This document shows positions 1 to 14,200 of a stretch of DNA of 64,000 nucleotides, piece by piece. This stretch comes from Petrosia ficiformis (taxonomy: Eukaryota > Porifera > Demospongiae > Haplosclerida > Petrosiidae). The stretch is from positions 44,207,037 to 44,271,036 of the forward strand of contig OX345636.1 of assembly GCA_947044365.1 (NCBI GenBank), given 5' to 3'. Position 1 is the first letter of the stretch. Every line of letters begins with the position of its first letter. The notes below the pieces were generated by a model. That model searched no databases, was not told the DNA's origin, and saw only the letters and a list, made by a program, of their open reading frames with translations. The position numbers and the translations under genes were made by a program.

Positions 1-225
1 CATGGACTTCCCCTGACAGACTTACAGTTAACAACTGATATGGTAAATAGAAAACATAATAGGTGATATAACCGACCAAAGACATAATGGAATAAATAAC
101 AATAACTGACAAGAGGCATAATCAACAAAAATTACAATTATTGATAAACTATGGAAACACAAAAAAAACGACAATTTCTCTACGAATAACATCGTAAGGT
201 CATCACAACAAACTGCAATGTGCGT

Positions 226-1978
226 CTATGGCTGGGCACCTGAATCTCCAGGTTTAGGGAACAATGGCTTAGGCTTCCTCCCTGCAAGCTTATATGGCGA
301 ACCCTCAGGGGTATCCAGGCAGTCCCTTGCTCTATGCCGGAGTTGGCAGGTAGCACATATGTGTTTGTAGGTGCATGTTCCGGGGTAGATACATGCCCAT
401 TTGTTCCAGGACACACAAATGTACTGCAGTGACTCTGGTCTTCGGGGTGGACGGGACTGGCGCAGTCTGACTGGTCCAGCCCCGAATGGTTGTGGCGGTG
501 ATGTGGGTTGCTGGAGTGACTGCCAGGTGCACTGACTCGGAGTGTGATCCAACCCAGTGCAGAGAGTGCAGAATGACCCTGTCCCTGACCTCTGACAAAG
601 GATGGTTGACGAGTGGATGCCAGGGTGGAGAGTATTCCAGGGAAGAGAAGGGTTGATAGCCACCTGCTGCCGAAAGACACGATCGTAGTCGAGCCACCCA
701 TTGCCACCATGTTGCAGAGATTCCTGGATGAGGAGCCGGGCATAGGTCAGTTGGTCGCGGGTAGCCTGATCAGTTGTACTGATGGCTGTATAGGCCAAAA
801 AACAATGCAGCCAAGAAGACAATGAGGTAATATCTCGCAGGTGGGGTTTAGGCCCCCCAGAAAATGACTGGAAGGGGCCCTGAACAGAATTCAGCTATTG
901 TAGGAGTGCAATGTTGTCTCCCAGGAGGTCCCGCATTTCGACAAATTGTCCCGCTTGAATGCGTGGGACAAGCTTGTGCGTGACAGGCTCCACAGCTGGT
1001 GAAACGATTAGGCCGGCCTGGGTTGGAGCTAACAATGGTAGTCCTGCTGGGAACCTGGAGAAAGATGAGATGGGAGGCAAGTGATCCGCGAGGATAAGAG
1101 CTGGGGCTCCAGAGGACCAAGTTGATACCAGCGAAGAGATGGCTGAAGTGGAAGGTGCGGTGCTAGCTCTCAGTGGTACAGAACATAATGCTGTGGATGA
1201 CGGTAGGCTACCAAGGCCATGGTAGGTGGTAGTCTGAAGGCCTGCAATAAAGGAAAAGCAACACAATAGATGTTGAGACTCCAAGATGTTGGAAGGAGAG
1301 CGCCTCTATATGGTTGGCCTATAGCTAGATGTAGGGACATAGGCAACGTCAGCCCCTATACATGTTCTCATGTGTCCCCAGAGCCCCACCACAACACTGA
1401 ACACTGCCAAAGAGGGCCCTCAGCAGTGCTGCCAATAAATGGTGGGGTATACATATTAACATGGGCTGGGAGCAGGCACCATGCAGTGTCTCCAGGCGCT
1501 GGGGTTTGGGTGTGACATAGGGGCTTCAATATAGGTCTAGGGACCAGGGGATGCAATTGAACAACAACAACAACAACACAAATCTAGGGAATTTGTGGAC
1601 GTAATGCTTTTGTCAACTGGAGACACTGTTGGGAACCCCCCAGCCCACCTACAATTAACTCAATGGCATACCTGAGGATGATGTTCCCTGTTCTTGTAGC
1701 GAGGGTTGACTTGAGGATGATGTTCCCTGATCTTGGGGTGAGGGTTGGAGTGCCCGAGAGTCCAGCTCCTGGTGGACCTCCGATCTAATGGCGGCGAGGA
1801 ACTGATCGAGGGACAACGATGACAGAGAGAACGTCCCTGCTGGGTTAGATAACTCGGTTGTTGGGGCCTCAGATGTGGTTGGCACTGGAGGGCTGTTGAG
1901 CAATGCCACCCGAGGTGACCTGCGGGTGACTGAAGTCCTTGGGCCTCTGCCTTGTGACTTTCTCACGGTCTTTGGCAT
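226..1978 (-). pseudogene. Gag-like protein of a mobile element, CCCH plus CCHC zinc fingers, two exons, one nonsense codon
   Basis: Exon 1 (1978-1672) starts with ATG (MPKTVRKSQG), is Ser/Thr/Pro/Gln-rich and ends at a CAG|gtatgc donor in phase 1. Exon 2 (1241-226) follows a pyrimidine-rich ...ttgcag acceptor and keeps the frame. It stays open to a TAG at 226-228 apart from one in-frame TAG just after residues DNIALLQ (near 895). Near the C-terminus comes C-x7-C-x5-C-x3-H (from CVSWNKW) and then CxxC-x4-H-x4-C (CATCQLRH...), a CCCH finger followed by a gag-type knuckle. Proteins of this layout, as I recall them, accompany tyrosine-recombinase (DIRS/Ngaro/Crypton-like) elements in invertebrates; no recombinase lies inside the window. 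It would bind element RNA or DNA. It lies just beyond the last visible ankyrin exon on the same strand. The nonsense codon suggests recent inactivation. The element family is inferred. Confidence 0.55.
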
Positions 1979-2147
1979 GCTTTAGAAAGGGAAAGCTGGT
2001 GAATGGAGAGAGTAGACTCGATAAACTTTACTCGCACAAGGCAATTGCTTGGTCCTGTGCGCATGCGGCCGAAGGAGCAGCCCCTCCCCCAACTGTTAAC
2101 TATCTTTAAACCTGTTGTCTAAACATCATAATAATAATTATACTCAC

Positions 2148-2237
2148 TACATCTGTATGATCTACTTGAGCACCATTATCCAGTAGTAATTGCATAACTT
2201 CGGATGATTCACAATAAAATAGAGGTGTCCTACCATC
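2148..2237 (-). CDS. Ankyrin gene exon (third confident exon)
   Basis: A 90-nt phase-0 exon. The acceptor is ...attctgtag and the donor is gtgagtat. It encodes DGRTPLFYC...LLLDNGAQVD, a clear ankyrin helix-turn-helix. It is the last exon of this gene visible before the left edge. Confidence 0.7.
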
Positions 2238-5200
2238 CTACAGAATATGTATGTATATGACAATTTAAATAATTCATTACAATTTACAATTCTGACTTAT
2301 AATAATAAAATACCATCAGTACAAATTTTTGTTATACGTACGTAGCTAAGAAATGTGGTAGTGTACACTTTGCCAGCAAAGATATAACAAAAGTAGTCCA
2401 TATTTAAGATGGTGATCTAATTTCACAGCTCTTTGTGATTTGGTTGGATAACTCCAAGACTTTAGCTGAAAAAAAGCACTTCTGAAGACCTGTTTATGTA
2501 GCTGAAATATTTTTGTACAATAATAAAGTTATGATTATCATCACAGAACTAGAGTGTCACCTTTTAAATGAATGTGCCTAATTTAACTAACCATAGGTCT
2601 GAGGGTGGAGTGCTTATAAATCAGATAGAGCCCAATGGGGCGTACTATAGTTGTTTTATATCACGTGCGTAGGTATTTGCTAAAATACATTGAATGTTGT
2701 TAGGATACTTGATTATGTCATACTGTCCAACATTGAAATTTGTTGAAAATAGTGTTTGTTATTTTTTCAAGAGCTGGGCATGTTACTCAATTTGCATTTA
2801 GAAAAATAGATTCACGACACTTGATTATAGAAGAGGTCCTTAATTCAGAGGGATGGTTTGAAAAAATTGGCAATCCCTAAATTACAAGACACAATCAGAG
2901 ACATTAACTGACAGTTTGTTCGTGTAATATTTTGCTACTATATATAGAAATAAAGTTGATTCTAAAAAATATAAAACCACACCCAGTACTAACAATGATA
3001 CTGTCTAGAATAATGTTATAATGATAACATAATCCCACAATGGTTACACAAAGAAACAACCCATTAAATCGTAGTGTTAACAGTTTTTGTAGGATGGACA
3101 GATCAGTAAAATTACAAATTACATAGTACTTATAATTTGTACAAAAAGACTTTTAAGAAAAGTAACAGAGATACAGTAGACAACAAAAAATGTTTACGCT
3201 TTGTCTTTGTACTCTGACCATAGTACGGAACGGATCGTTTTGTACTTTTATTGTTGTGTTAAAACAGCATTTAAACATTTAACAAGCAATAAGACTACAA
3301 GAATTACATTATTCATATGTGCCTAGCATGCTAGCTAAAGGTGTCTGTGACAATGTACGTGTATATAATTATTCTAACACGTAGTTTGGTGGACTCAGAC
3401 ATGGGATAATAATAGACAGTTAAGTAGTCATATGAACATCTTAGAGTAGTGTCAAAAACATGCAGGAAAGTTTCTCAAAGTGTGTAGATTTTGCGTTTGT
3501 GTTTATTAATGTAACAGTAATAGTAATACATGTATATTACATCGTACATTGTATTGTTATTGACCCCATATCTGTGGCAATGGTGGTACACTAATAGCCG
3601 ACACATGTGGTTTAGTAGTTACAGTATTGTTTATATAAATGCACGTGCTCAATACATAATATATATTATATCATTACTGTAGTTGTACATGTACTTGTAT
3701 TATAGGAAGCCATAAGATGAAAGCTACCGCGATCAGTGTATATTACGTAGACCCCAACTTCCTGTTAAATATACATATTCCACCGGACATGACACTATAA
3801 GATTAAAGCAACTGACAGTGATATATATATATTCCACCGGATGTTTTTTAACAACATAGTAACAGAACAAAACAAAACAATAGTTTTTAATAATAGTTGA
3901 TCTTCCTCTTCCATCTTAATAACACCTACGTGTCAGACACTAGTTCCAATAGCTTTACAAAGCTCACGAAACACGACCTCGCAAACACCTTGAACCGGGA
4001 GTCTCTTCTGTACAATACATTGGGAGTATCACAGCTGTAATATCTCATATATCGAAGAATGAAGAATACCTGAAAGCAATTTGTGAATGTTTCTTGGAGG
4101 ATATTGGTAACCATCGACGCGGCGAACCTCAACTATGAAAGTTGAAAACCATCCATCTGTTTCTTCCTTTTGTATGTACGCAAAATGATTCTTTTTGGTT
4201 AAAGAAAGCTTTAGACACTTGTTTCGAACGTCTTGAATTTCCGGATCTCCCTTCTCTTTCACTAGTTCGATTACTTCGATATCCAAATTCGAACAGTCTC
4301 ACACGCTAAAATATTGTGACGTAATGGTAGTTACTAGGAGATAAACCGCAACAGTCATGACGCAATAGATATTGCTAGGATACCAAAATAATTGCATAGT
4401 AACTGCGTGAGTGGCGTCTTTCATCTTATGGCTTCCTATCAATACAAGCCATATAGAACATGACCTCACCTCGTGGCGTATCAGGTATACACTCAAATGA
4501 TATTCGTGTATATCTGATACATCCCTCGCGGTCATGTTCTATCTATTACATGTATCACAGTATATACATTTAATATGTACTATATTAAATTGTACTACAG
4601 TACACATGAGATGCAACTTAAGAGACAAATGTGTTTCACACGTAGTGTAAACACGTGCGTCATAAATTGGAATGCGTTCGTAGTTAAACCCACACGTGTT
4701 CATAGTTAAATGCGCACGCGTTGGCAGGCACACGTGCATACGCGTATGAATAATATCCAGTTGTCTGAGATGGCAAACAAATTTATGTAAGCCTTGGTTA
4801 TTACCAAGAAGTGTATACAAGTCTTTTTAATAAATAAAAAAACGTCGAGTGAGCAGGAGAAAAGACAAAACTTCCACATGAGATTTCATTTGAACGCCCT
4901 GCCCACTGGCAGAAATAATTAATGATTGAGCCACGCCCGCGAAAGGCTTGCGTTTGTATGCATACGCGTTTTCATAGCGCACGCGTTTGTATCTCCTGTC
5001 AAACGTGTTCAACAATAAATGTGTACATGTTCGACAAAAAATTGTACGCCAATAATGCGCATGCGTTCTACACGAGTCTGCCTCTTAAGTTGCATCTGAT
5101 ATGTACTGTATGTGCATGTAATATAGTCAAGAAATATATACACTATAGTATATACTATAATTATAAATGTATTAATTATAATACATCTATATATAAATGT

Positions 5201-8200
5201 ACTACATATACGTACATATTATTGAATACACAATTATACATACTATATCACTGGTATGTATACATGTACATGTGCTTCAGGTATTATAATAATTATCAAC
5301 ATGTATTATAGTAAAACGTACAGGTACTGTACATGTACATATATTATAGATATTGTATGAACATGCAGTCACGTACTATATACTGTTTAACTTCAAATTT
5401 TTGAGGACAATAAATATAGTGATTTTCGTGATTGCTGATATACTATGAACTTTTTAATCATACTTTTTTTTTCACCTCGAATATTTGTTTGCTGGAACAT
5501 GCCAGAAACGTATCATCAAGAAGAATAAATGTCAATTTACAGCAATTTTAAAGCTCAACAGAAGACGATTCCTCTACCTTCGCCACATGGAAGTCTTTCA
5601 AAGGTTGAAGCCTCGTCTACTATTGAAGTGCCAAACAGAGAACTTAAGCAGCTGATAGAAAATGAGAGTAAGGACAGTAAGAATAGAGGCTTGTACATGT
5701 ATACTCCAAATGATAAAGATACAGTTGGAAACTATACTATACATGTATATACAGAATGGAATATCAGCTTTGTTAATTCAAAAATGAGTTTCCAGACTTG
5801 AAGTGGTCCACAGTGCATGAGTGCAAATAGGCCATCTTGAAAGAAATGGAGCATTAAAACCTGTCAGGAAAGTTACAAGCCTATAGTTCCATTGCATGGT
5901 GAGAGAAGGAGAAAAATGTCAACTTTGAGTGATGAGATAACTGAAGAATTGAAAGTCTACAAACTTGCTGTTACGGAATATGGAGGTGTGACCTAATACG
6001 GTGGCAGCTGGAACAGGTATCCTGAAACAGAATGATCCAGGTTCATTGGAATACGAAACTGAGAAGAGCAAGCAGAAAGCAACTACCAAAGTAAAATCAA
6101 CAGTTCCCAATTTTGTAGAAGTAAAGCAGCAGTTTTTGCCACATCTCAGCTGTGTTACATTTCAAAAAATTCAAGATGCTCTCAATTAACTGGAGCCAAA
6201 CTGAAATAAATTATATCCCAGTCTCTCAGTAGACGATAGCTAAAGAAGTCTCAAAAAGGGTAAAAGTAGCAGGTGTTGACGACAAAAGACAAATAACCGC
6301 AGTATTTGGCAGGACATTTTATGGTGACTTTCACTTTACAGCCCAAACTACATACCAAGTTTTGGAGTTCCTAGAGAATCTCTATTACATCATAGTTCCT
6401 TTGAACTGCATAGAACAACTTTAACCAATATTGTTTCCCAAATGTTTTGAATTAAAAAAAAGTTAAAATCACGAAACATTTGGCACTCAAATAATTAGAG
6501 CTATACGATAGTACGTATACAAGTGTACGTATTAATTTACAGTCAATAAAGCAAATGTTTAGATGTAGTAGTAGTATCTATGTACAGTGCATGTCAGTTG
6601 CAACTCAAGCCATACTCTCGTGGTACTCGTATTGCACATGCGCTTACTCCTATTATACATGCATACTCCTTTTACACTCGCGCAAGTGCATGCATGTGTA
6701 CTTGTAAGTGATTAACGTTACTTGTTATGTGACACTGCTGGGCATCATGTTACACCTATATTGCTTGGGTGGTTAGGAATAAGAAATGGAGGAACGGAAA
6801 TGGGAAACGAGGAAACACGGGTTGACCACATAGTGATTGAACCTTAAAAATGATAAGAATACTGCCTCGCTGGGGTCGGTAGCTAGAAGGCTTTAGCCAC
6901 CTTTATGGAGGGCTCGTACTGTGCACTTGTCCCTATCACCTTAATTGTAACAATCCACTAAAGCTAATTTAATGACATTTATTATGTGCTTATCACATGA
7001 TTTTAACAAAATTCATAGTTCATTTGATCTGTAATCCGTGATGTGCAGTCCGTGTTTTCTATCTACCCTTACTTGTATGTACTTGGGGTAGAATGAATGT
7101 ACATGCACATTGGCTGTTGTAGGTGTGGCATTTTTTAGTGTAAAATTGAGTTCTCCTGGTAGTTCCTTTGTTTTCTCTTTCTGAAATTGTGTTTCTATCC
7201 TTGAAACTTCAGGTAATTCACTTATGTAATTACGTTAATTAACATATTATATAATTATGTATTTATAATATATATATATATATACATATATATAATATAT
7301 AGAGGAGGTGTGGCAGTTTCCGGACGGGAGTAGTTATCGAACACTTCAGATTTGTGTACCACTTTCTCTGCATTTCTAGCTTTCACATTTAAGCAGCACA
7401 TACCTATATCTATATGGAATGCATACTGCACATTTGGTGTTTTTCTCAATTATTTAAATAAAAATACATACTATGAAGCAACTTCGTGTATACTCTACCG
7501 TTCATTGGTTCAATTTTTTCCCAACACCTGTAAAAAATTTTGAATTTTCAAAACAATATTACACACCATCAATAAATACATTCCCTAATTTTATAAACAA
7601 TCAATAAATCTACAACTCAAAAATTTATTCAAAAGCAGTTGAATAGTGTGATGGACTCAATCACATATGTTCACTAATAACCATTAAAGTATTCATCACA
7701 TTTTCTCACTTATCTGTAACTTATTACATTCTCCTAATTTATATGTTGTTTAGGTGTAACTTTATTTTATTAGTTTTAATTTGTGTGTATTTTCACATTA
7801 AGAAGTGTAAATTTTGTTTAGTATAAATATGAGTTTATTATGAGTATGCGTGTGTGAATATTGAAAAAGTGCTTGTTAAACCATTTGTTGGTTGATTGAA
7901 CCTAGTCGAGTAGAATCCCTCACATTTGGTGGCAGTGGTGGGATAGAGATAGATACAATTTATCAATTCATTGTTGCAGAAGTAACGACCAGCCTACGAC
8001 AATCGTTGATGGTTAATGACTACTCATTCTGGGAGGCATTATCAAGAAAAAAGTAACATGGAGCAACTTGGTGATTTGGTGAAAACTACTGATGGAGGAT
8101 CGGCAGAAAAGAGAAGAGCAGATTGCAATAGAGAAAGAGCAGATCATACAGGATAGACAGAGGAGAGAAGAACAGATAGCATTCGAGAAGGAGCAGATCT

Positions 8201-11200
8201 TGGAGGAGCGACAGAAGAGTGAAGAGTAGATGGCACTCGAGAACAGTTGATGAACAAACAGATGGAAGTTCTGAAGATGCTGGTGGAAGGAACACAGTGG
8301 AGAGAAGACATCACAGCGTCCCAGAGAGAAGGATGCTACTTTCACAAGGCTGACAGACCAAGACGACATTGAAGCCTACCTTACAACATTTCAACGAATC
8401 ATGGTCATATATCAGATTCCAGGAGAGTGTTGGGTGGTGAAGTTAGCACCACATTTGATGGGAAAGGCAAAGCAGGCATACGCATCTATGCGACCAGAGG
8501 AGGTAGGAAAGTATAAAGATGTTAAACAGGCAATTCTGAGCAGATATGATATCAGTGAGGATACATATAAGCAGCAATTTCGATCAGCAAGGAGAAAGGA
8601 GCATGAAACGTATAGAATTGCGTACTGCTGTATTGGATGAGGAAATGGAGTGAAGGGTGCAATTCAGTGGAGGAGTTGCGAGAACTTATAGTAGTGGAGC
8701 AGTTACTAGATATGTTACCAGTTGATATTCGTATTTGGGTACATGAGAGGAAACCCAAGAGTAGTGCACAAGCAGGGAAGCTCGCAGATAACTATATCCA
8801 GGCAAGGAGATGTTCGAAAAAGATGCTGAGTTGAAAAGGAGAAAGACAAGCTGTAGGGATCAGGAGGTATCATCAATGTGGACAGACAGGGCATATAGCA
8901 AAAAAAATTGCAGAAGTAAATTTAGGCCGCACAGAAGGAGCAGCAGTAGAAAATGGAAGGATTGAGGTGTTTTAACTGTAAGCAGAGAGGACATATAGCA
9001 AAGAATTGTCCTCATCAAGTTATGTACTGCAAAGTCATGTTCAATATATGAAGAGAGAGGAGTGTGGTATACTACAACCAAGGATTGTGGAAGGTCGGGA
9101 GGTTGCAGATATACTTTTAGATACTGGATGTTCCAGAACACTTGTGAGGAGAGATCTGGTCAATGAGGAGAAGATGCTGGAAGGAGAAGAAGTGAAAATT
9201 CTATGTACACATGGAATGCAGTAGTGTACCCGTTAGCAGAAGTGGAGATAAAAATTCATGGAGAGACTATACAGGTAAAAGCAGCAGTATCAGATAACCT
9301 ACCGATGGGAGTGCTGTTGGGGACATGCAGATGTACCAGAGTTGAATGATCTTTTGGAGAAGAGATTACAGAAGAATAGAGGAGAGAATGGATCAAAAAA
9401 TGAAGAAGAAGCCCTAGTGATAGTGACACGAGCGAAATTTAGAGACCAACAGTTAGAAGCAGACATTCAGGAGCAGAAAGAAATGCAGTCAGGATTATTT
9501 GGAGGAACCTGTTGATAATGATAGAGAGGATACCAGAGGAGAAAGCAATGAATGGACATTGGGAGAAGACTTTGCTGAAGATTTGCTTAGTGTGAGTAAG
9601 GAGAACAAAGGACTAACGAAAAAAGAAAAAAGATTACAGCGCTTAGAGCACGCACCGAACAAGAGTCTTGAAGAATTTATGGACTTAGATGTAACAGCAG
9701 CAGAGCTGAAAAAGATGCAAGAAGACGATACAACACTTGAGGAAATCAGAAAAGCAGCAGGTGGTGAAGCCAATTCAGCAGTAATGGGATTTTTACAGCG
9801 AGATGGACTACTTTACAGACAGTGGACACCCACAAACAGAAAAGATGAGATGGTAATTGAACAATTAGTCATACCTGTGAAGTACGGTAAAACAATCCTG
9901 GATTTAGAGCATCAAATACCAATGGCTGGACAGATAAAACAGCTTGTTGAATACTTCAGAGATTTTACTGGCAGACAGTCTTCAAAGATGTAGCCGAGTA
10001 TTGTCGTTTTTGTGAAATCTGCCCGAAATCGTCACGTAAGAAGCCTAGACATGCCCCACTCGTACCACTTCCAATTATAGGAGTCCCATTTCAGAGGATA
10101 GTAATGGATATCATTGGTCCCCTACCTCGGAGTAGGTCAGGAAATCGGTATGTGCTGGTTATCTGTGACTATGCAACTCGATTTCCAGAAGCAATACCTT
10201 TACGTAATATTGATGTGGAGAATATAGCTGAAGAACTGATTCAACTATTTGCCCGAGTAGGAGTACCAGAAGAGATACTTACTGACCAAGAAGAGTAACT
10301 TCACATCACAGCTATTAAAGGAAATATATCAACTATTAAAAATATCATCAATTCGAACAAGCCCATATCACCCACAGACAGACGGTCTTGTGGAGCGTTT
10401 CAACCAGCCGCTGAAAACTATGTTACGGACGTTTGTTGCAGAAGAAGGGAAAGACTGGGACAAATTAATACCATATTTGCTGTTTGCATATCGGGAAGTA
10501 CCTCAAGCAACTACTGGGTTTTCACCTTTTGAACTCTTATATGGTAGAGACGTAAGAGGTCCTCTGGATGTGCTTCGTGAATCCTGGGAATCTCATTAAA
10601 GAAGCCATGACAGCATTGTGTCCTATGTATTGACTATGCAAGAGAAAATAGAAAAAATGTCTGAGATAGTACAGGAGAACATATCTAAGGCACAGCGATA
10701 CCAAAAGAAGTGGTATGACAAAAATGCTCGAGAACGTGAATTTAAAGAGGGAGACTTAGTACTCGTGCTCTTACCTACATCGACAAACAAGTTACTGGCT
10801 CGTTGGAAAGGACCCTATACAATCTTGAAACAAATAGGTAAGGTGAACTACATGGAAGATATGCATGATCACAGAAAAATAAAAATTAATGTACATTCCA
10901 TATTAACATGCTTCGTCAGTGGTATGTACCAGAATCTACAGGGTATTATGCAGAAGAAGTGGATGAGATTGACTCTGACAATGTTCCTGTGTGGAAAGAA
11001 CATATGAATGAGACTCTCGATGATGTAGTGCTTGGAGATAAATTAACTGACACTCAACAGAGTGATTTAAAAGAAATGTTGGAGGAATATTTAAATGTTA
11101 TGAGAAATGAGCGTGGTAAAACAAATTTAGCAGAACACAACATTGTGACTAGTGAAGCTCGTCCAGTTCGTTTACCACCATATCGACTACCACATGCATA

Positions 11201-14200
11201 CAGAGAAACTATTCAGCAGGAGTTAAAAGATATGCTGGATCATGGAATTATTGAACCCTCATCTAGTGAGTGGAGTTCACCCATTGTATTAGTGAAAAAG
11301 AAGGATGGTTCTTTAACGTTTGTGTGTTGACTACAAACGTCTAAACGCAGTTTCAGAAGTCGATGCCTATTCTATGCCTAGGATCGATGATCTCATTGAT
11401 AATTTAGGAGGAGCTAAATTCATTTCTACATTAGATCTGACTAGAGGATACTGGCAAGTACCAGTTTCTAAGGAATTTCAACCTATAACAGCATTTGTAA
11501 CACCTTTTGGACTATATCAATTTTACCTTGATGCCATTTGGTTTACAGGGTGCCCCAGCAACATTCCAAAGACTAATGGACAGAGTTATTCAAGGATTGG
11601 GAGAATATTCTGCAGCATTATTTAGATGACTTGATTGTGTTTAGTCACTCATGGACAGAGCACTTGTCTCACTTACGGTCAGTCTGTGAAAGACTTAGAG
11701 CAGCAGGAATAACAGCAAAAGCAAAGAAGTGCCAATTGGGAATGTCTCAATGTGTCTACCTAGGACATATTTTTGGAAATGGCCAAGTAAGTCCTGAAAC
11801 ATCAAAGTTGGAAGCTGTATGTTCACTAAAACAAAGAAACAAGTAAGAGTATTTCTGGGTCTTACAGGATATTACTGGCAATTTATACCAAATGTTTCAT
11901 CCATTGCGGCACCCCTAACTGACCTGACTAAGAATACTGAACCAAACATGGTTAAGTGGACTGAAGGGTGTAGAAGAGCTTTCCAAAAACTAAAAGAGTG
12001 TTTGTGTAAGGCACCAATTCTGTACAGCCCAAATTTTACAAAGCCATTCATTCTCCAAACTGATGCTTCAGACTGAGGAACAGGTGCAGTGTTAAGCCAA
12101 AAGAATGATGAAGGACACGATCACCCTGTCGCCTACTATAGCCGGAAATTCCTACCTAGAGAAGAGCGGTACTCTACCATTGAAAAGGAATGTCTAGCAA
12201 TCAAATTAGCAGCCGAAGCATTTTGTGTATACTTACTGGGTTGACCGTTCGAAATACAAACTGACCAGAGATCATTAGTTTGGTTGGACCGGCTAAAGGA
12301 TAGTAATTCTCGTCTGACTCGATGGAGTTTGGCTCTTCAGCCATTCCAATTTGCAGTCACTCATCGATCTGGGAAAGCAAACGGGAATGCTAATGCTCTC
12401 TCTCATGCTGCAACAACTACAGTGTTGCCTGAGAAGGGGGGAGGAATGTGATGGACTCAATCACATATGTTCACTAATAACCATTGAAGTATTCATCACA
12501 TTTTCTCACTTATCTGTAACTTATTACATTCTCCTAATTTACATGTTGTTTAGGTGTTACTTTATTTTATTAGTTTTAATTTGTGTTAAAATGAGGTATT
12601 TTCACATTAAGAAGTGTAAATTCTGTTTGGTATAAATATGAGTTTATTATGAGTATGATGTGTGTCTGAATATTAAAAAAGTGATATTGTTAAACCATTT
12701 GTTGGTTGATTGAACCTAGTCAAGTAGAATCCCTCACAGATAGAAACAATGAAAAGTTAACGTCAGTCTTGAGGTAGTTCAAGGACAAATTTTTACCACT
12801 ATTTCGCCGGCCAAATAGGCGGGAAATTCAAAATTGTCTAGAAGCAATATATCCAGATTGTAGCTTTAGCACTAAGTAATAATTTTAAGCTAAAAAGCAA
12901 CGAAAAGTGAAATAGTAACAACAACAATTTACAACAAGAATTGTAAGTCTCAAAATATAAAACTGGGAATAAAATATCATTTATTATTCACAGCCATAAA
13001 AATATAAGCATTCCTAAATTATATAATAATTTTTTTTGTATAGAATATGGCTGTAAGGTGGAAGGAGGAAGACTTAATAAAAGAAGTACAGGACAGACAA
13101 TCATTGGTACAAATAGCAGCTGAGAAGTATGGCATCCCAAAGAGCACATTGTATGATTACCTTACGCACAAGGTAGAAATTGGCACAAGACCAAGGCCAG
13201 ATCCTGTAGAAAAGTAGAATGGGTCATTAAGATGAGCGAAATTAGATATGGCCAAACACGTGTACAAGTTTGCGAAATTGTTAAAAAAATGTTAGATAAA
13301 GCGGGAAAAAAGAGCCCCTTTCCAGATACCAGACCAGGGCAAGAATGGTGGGAAGCATTTATGAAATGTCGCTATCTATGTGAACATCCCAACAACTTCA
13401 GGCCATTCCTGAAGTGTTGGATCATTGGTAATGAAATTTTGAGAAATTTTTATTGCTACACAATTTGCACAGTTTGCACAATTGTCCTTCACACATTTGG
13501 AATTGTGATGAGTCTGGCTTCTCTTTATGTCCTAAATCTGAAAGAGTGCTAGCATCTCAAGGAGTTAGATACGTCCACCAGGTTAGCAGTAGCAGCAGGC
13601 TTCAAATAACAACAATGGTGTGTGCAAGTGCTGCTGGATCAACTATTCCACCAATGCATATTTTTGGAGGAGAAAGATTCTCATACAATCCTCTCAAATG
13701 CGGTAGAAGGGGTATACTTTGGGAAATCCATTGATGGCTGGATCACCAATAATTTTGTTCGCCACATATCTCCTGAGCGTCTTGTATGTTTGATAGTAGA
13801 TGGTCACTCATCCCATATACTTCCAAATTTTTTGAAGCATGGTATTCTACTGTATTGTCTTCCACCACATTCATACCATGCCACACAGCCACTTGATGTC
13901 AGGTTGTTTTCCCAATTAAAGAAAAGCTGGCAACATACCGTAGCTGAATTCCAGTATGAAACAGGAGAATGTATAAGTAAGCTATAGTATTTCGTGTCAC
14001 ATACATGAAAAGTGTGAAACCTGGGACTATTATAAATGCCTCCAGGGCCTCACGAATTTACCTGCCCAATAGATCAGTCATTGATGACAAGAAACTGAAA
14101 CCTTCACAACCATATCAAGGGATGTCTAAAAATGATACATACAAGAAAAGATCCAAAGAAGGGTATGATATTGATAGTGATCTACTGTATAATACATGGT

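Larger units (their letters stand above)
7647..12738 (+). mobile_element. Ty3/gypsy-type LTR retrotransposon A, order gag-PR-INT-RT-RNaseH
   Basis: Two LTRs (7647-7924 and 12447-12738) begin TGTGATGG and end CCCTCACA. The flanks aatag and gatag match at 4 of 5 positions, consistent with a decayed target duplication. A primer-binding-like site (tggtggcagtggtggga) follows the 5' LTR and resembles the 3' end of a tRNA-Leu. A purine tract (gagaaggggggagga) precedes the 3' LTR. Domains in order: coiled-coil gag, zinc knuckles, DTG protease, integrase with CxxC and D-D-E blocks, GPF/Y-like tail, reverse transcriptase with YLDD, RNase H. Integrase lies before reverse transcriptase, as in the Gmr1 group of Ty3/gypsy elements. 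Many frameshifts and stops make it inactive. It sits in the 15 kb intron of the ankyrin gene, antisense to it. Confidence 0.9.

Noticed and set aside
180..743. Other frames over the gag-like gene at the left edge
   Set aside because: The frame with the zinc fingers and the intron-compatible phase explains the region; the others have no recognisable motif.
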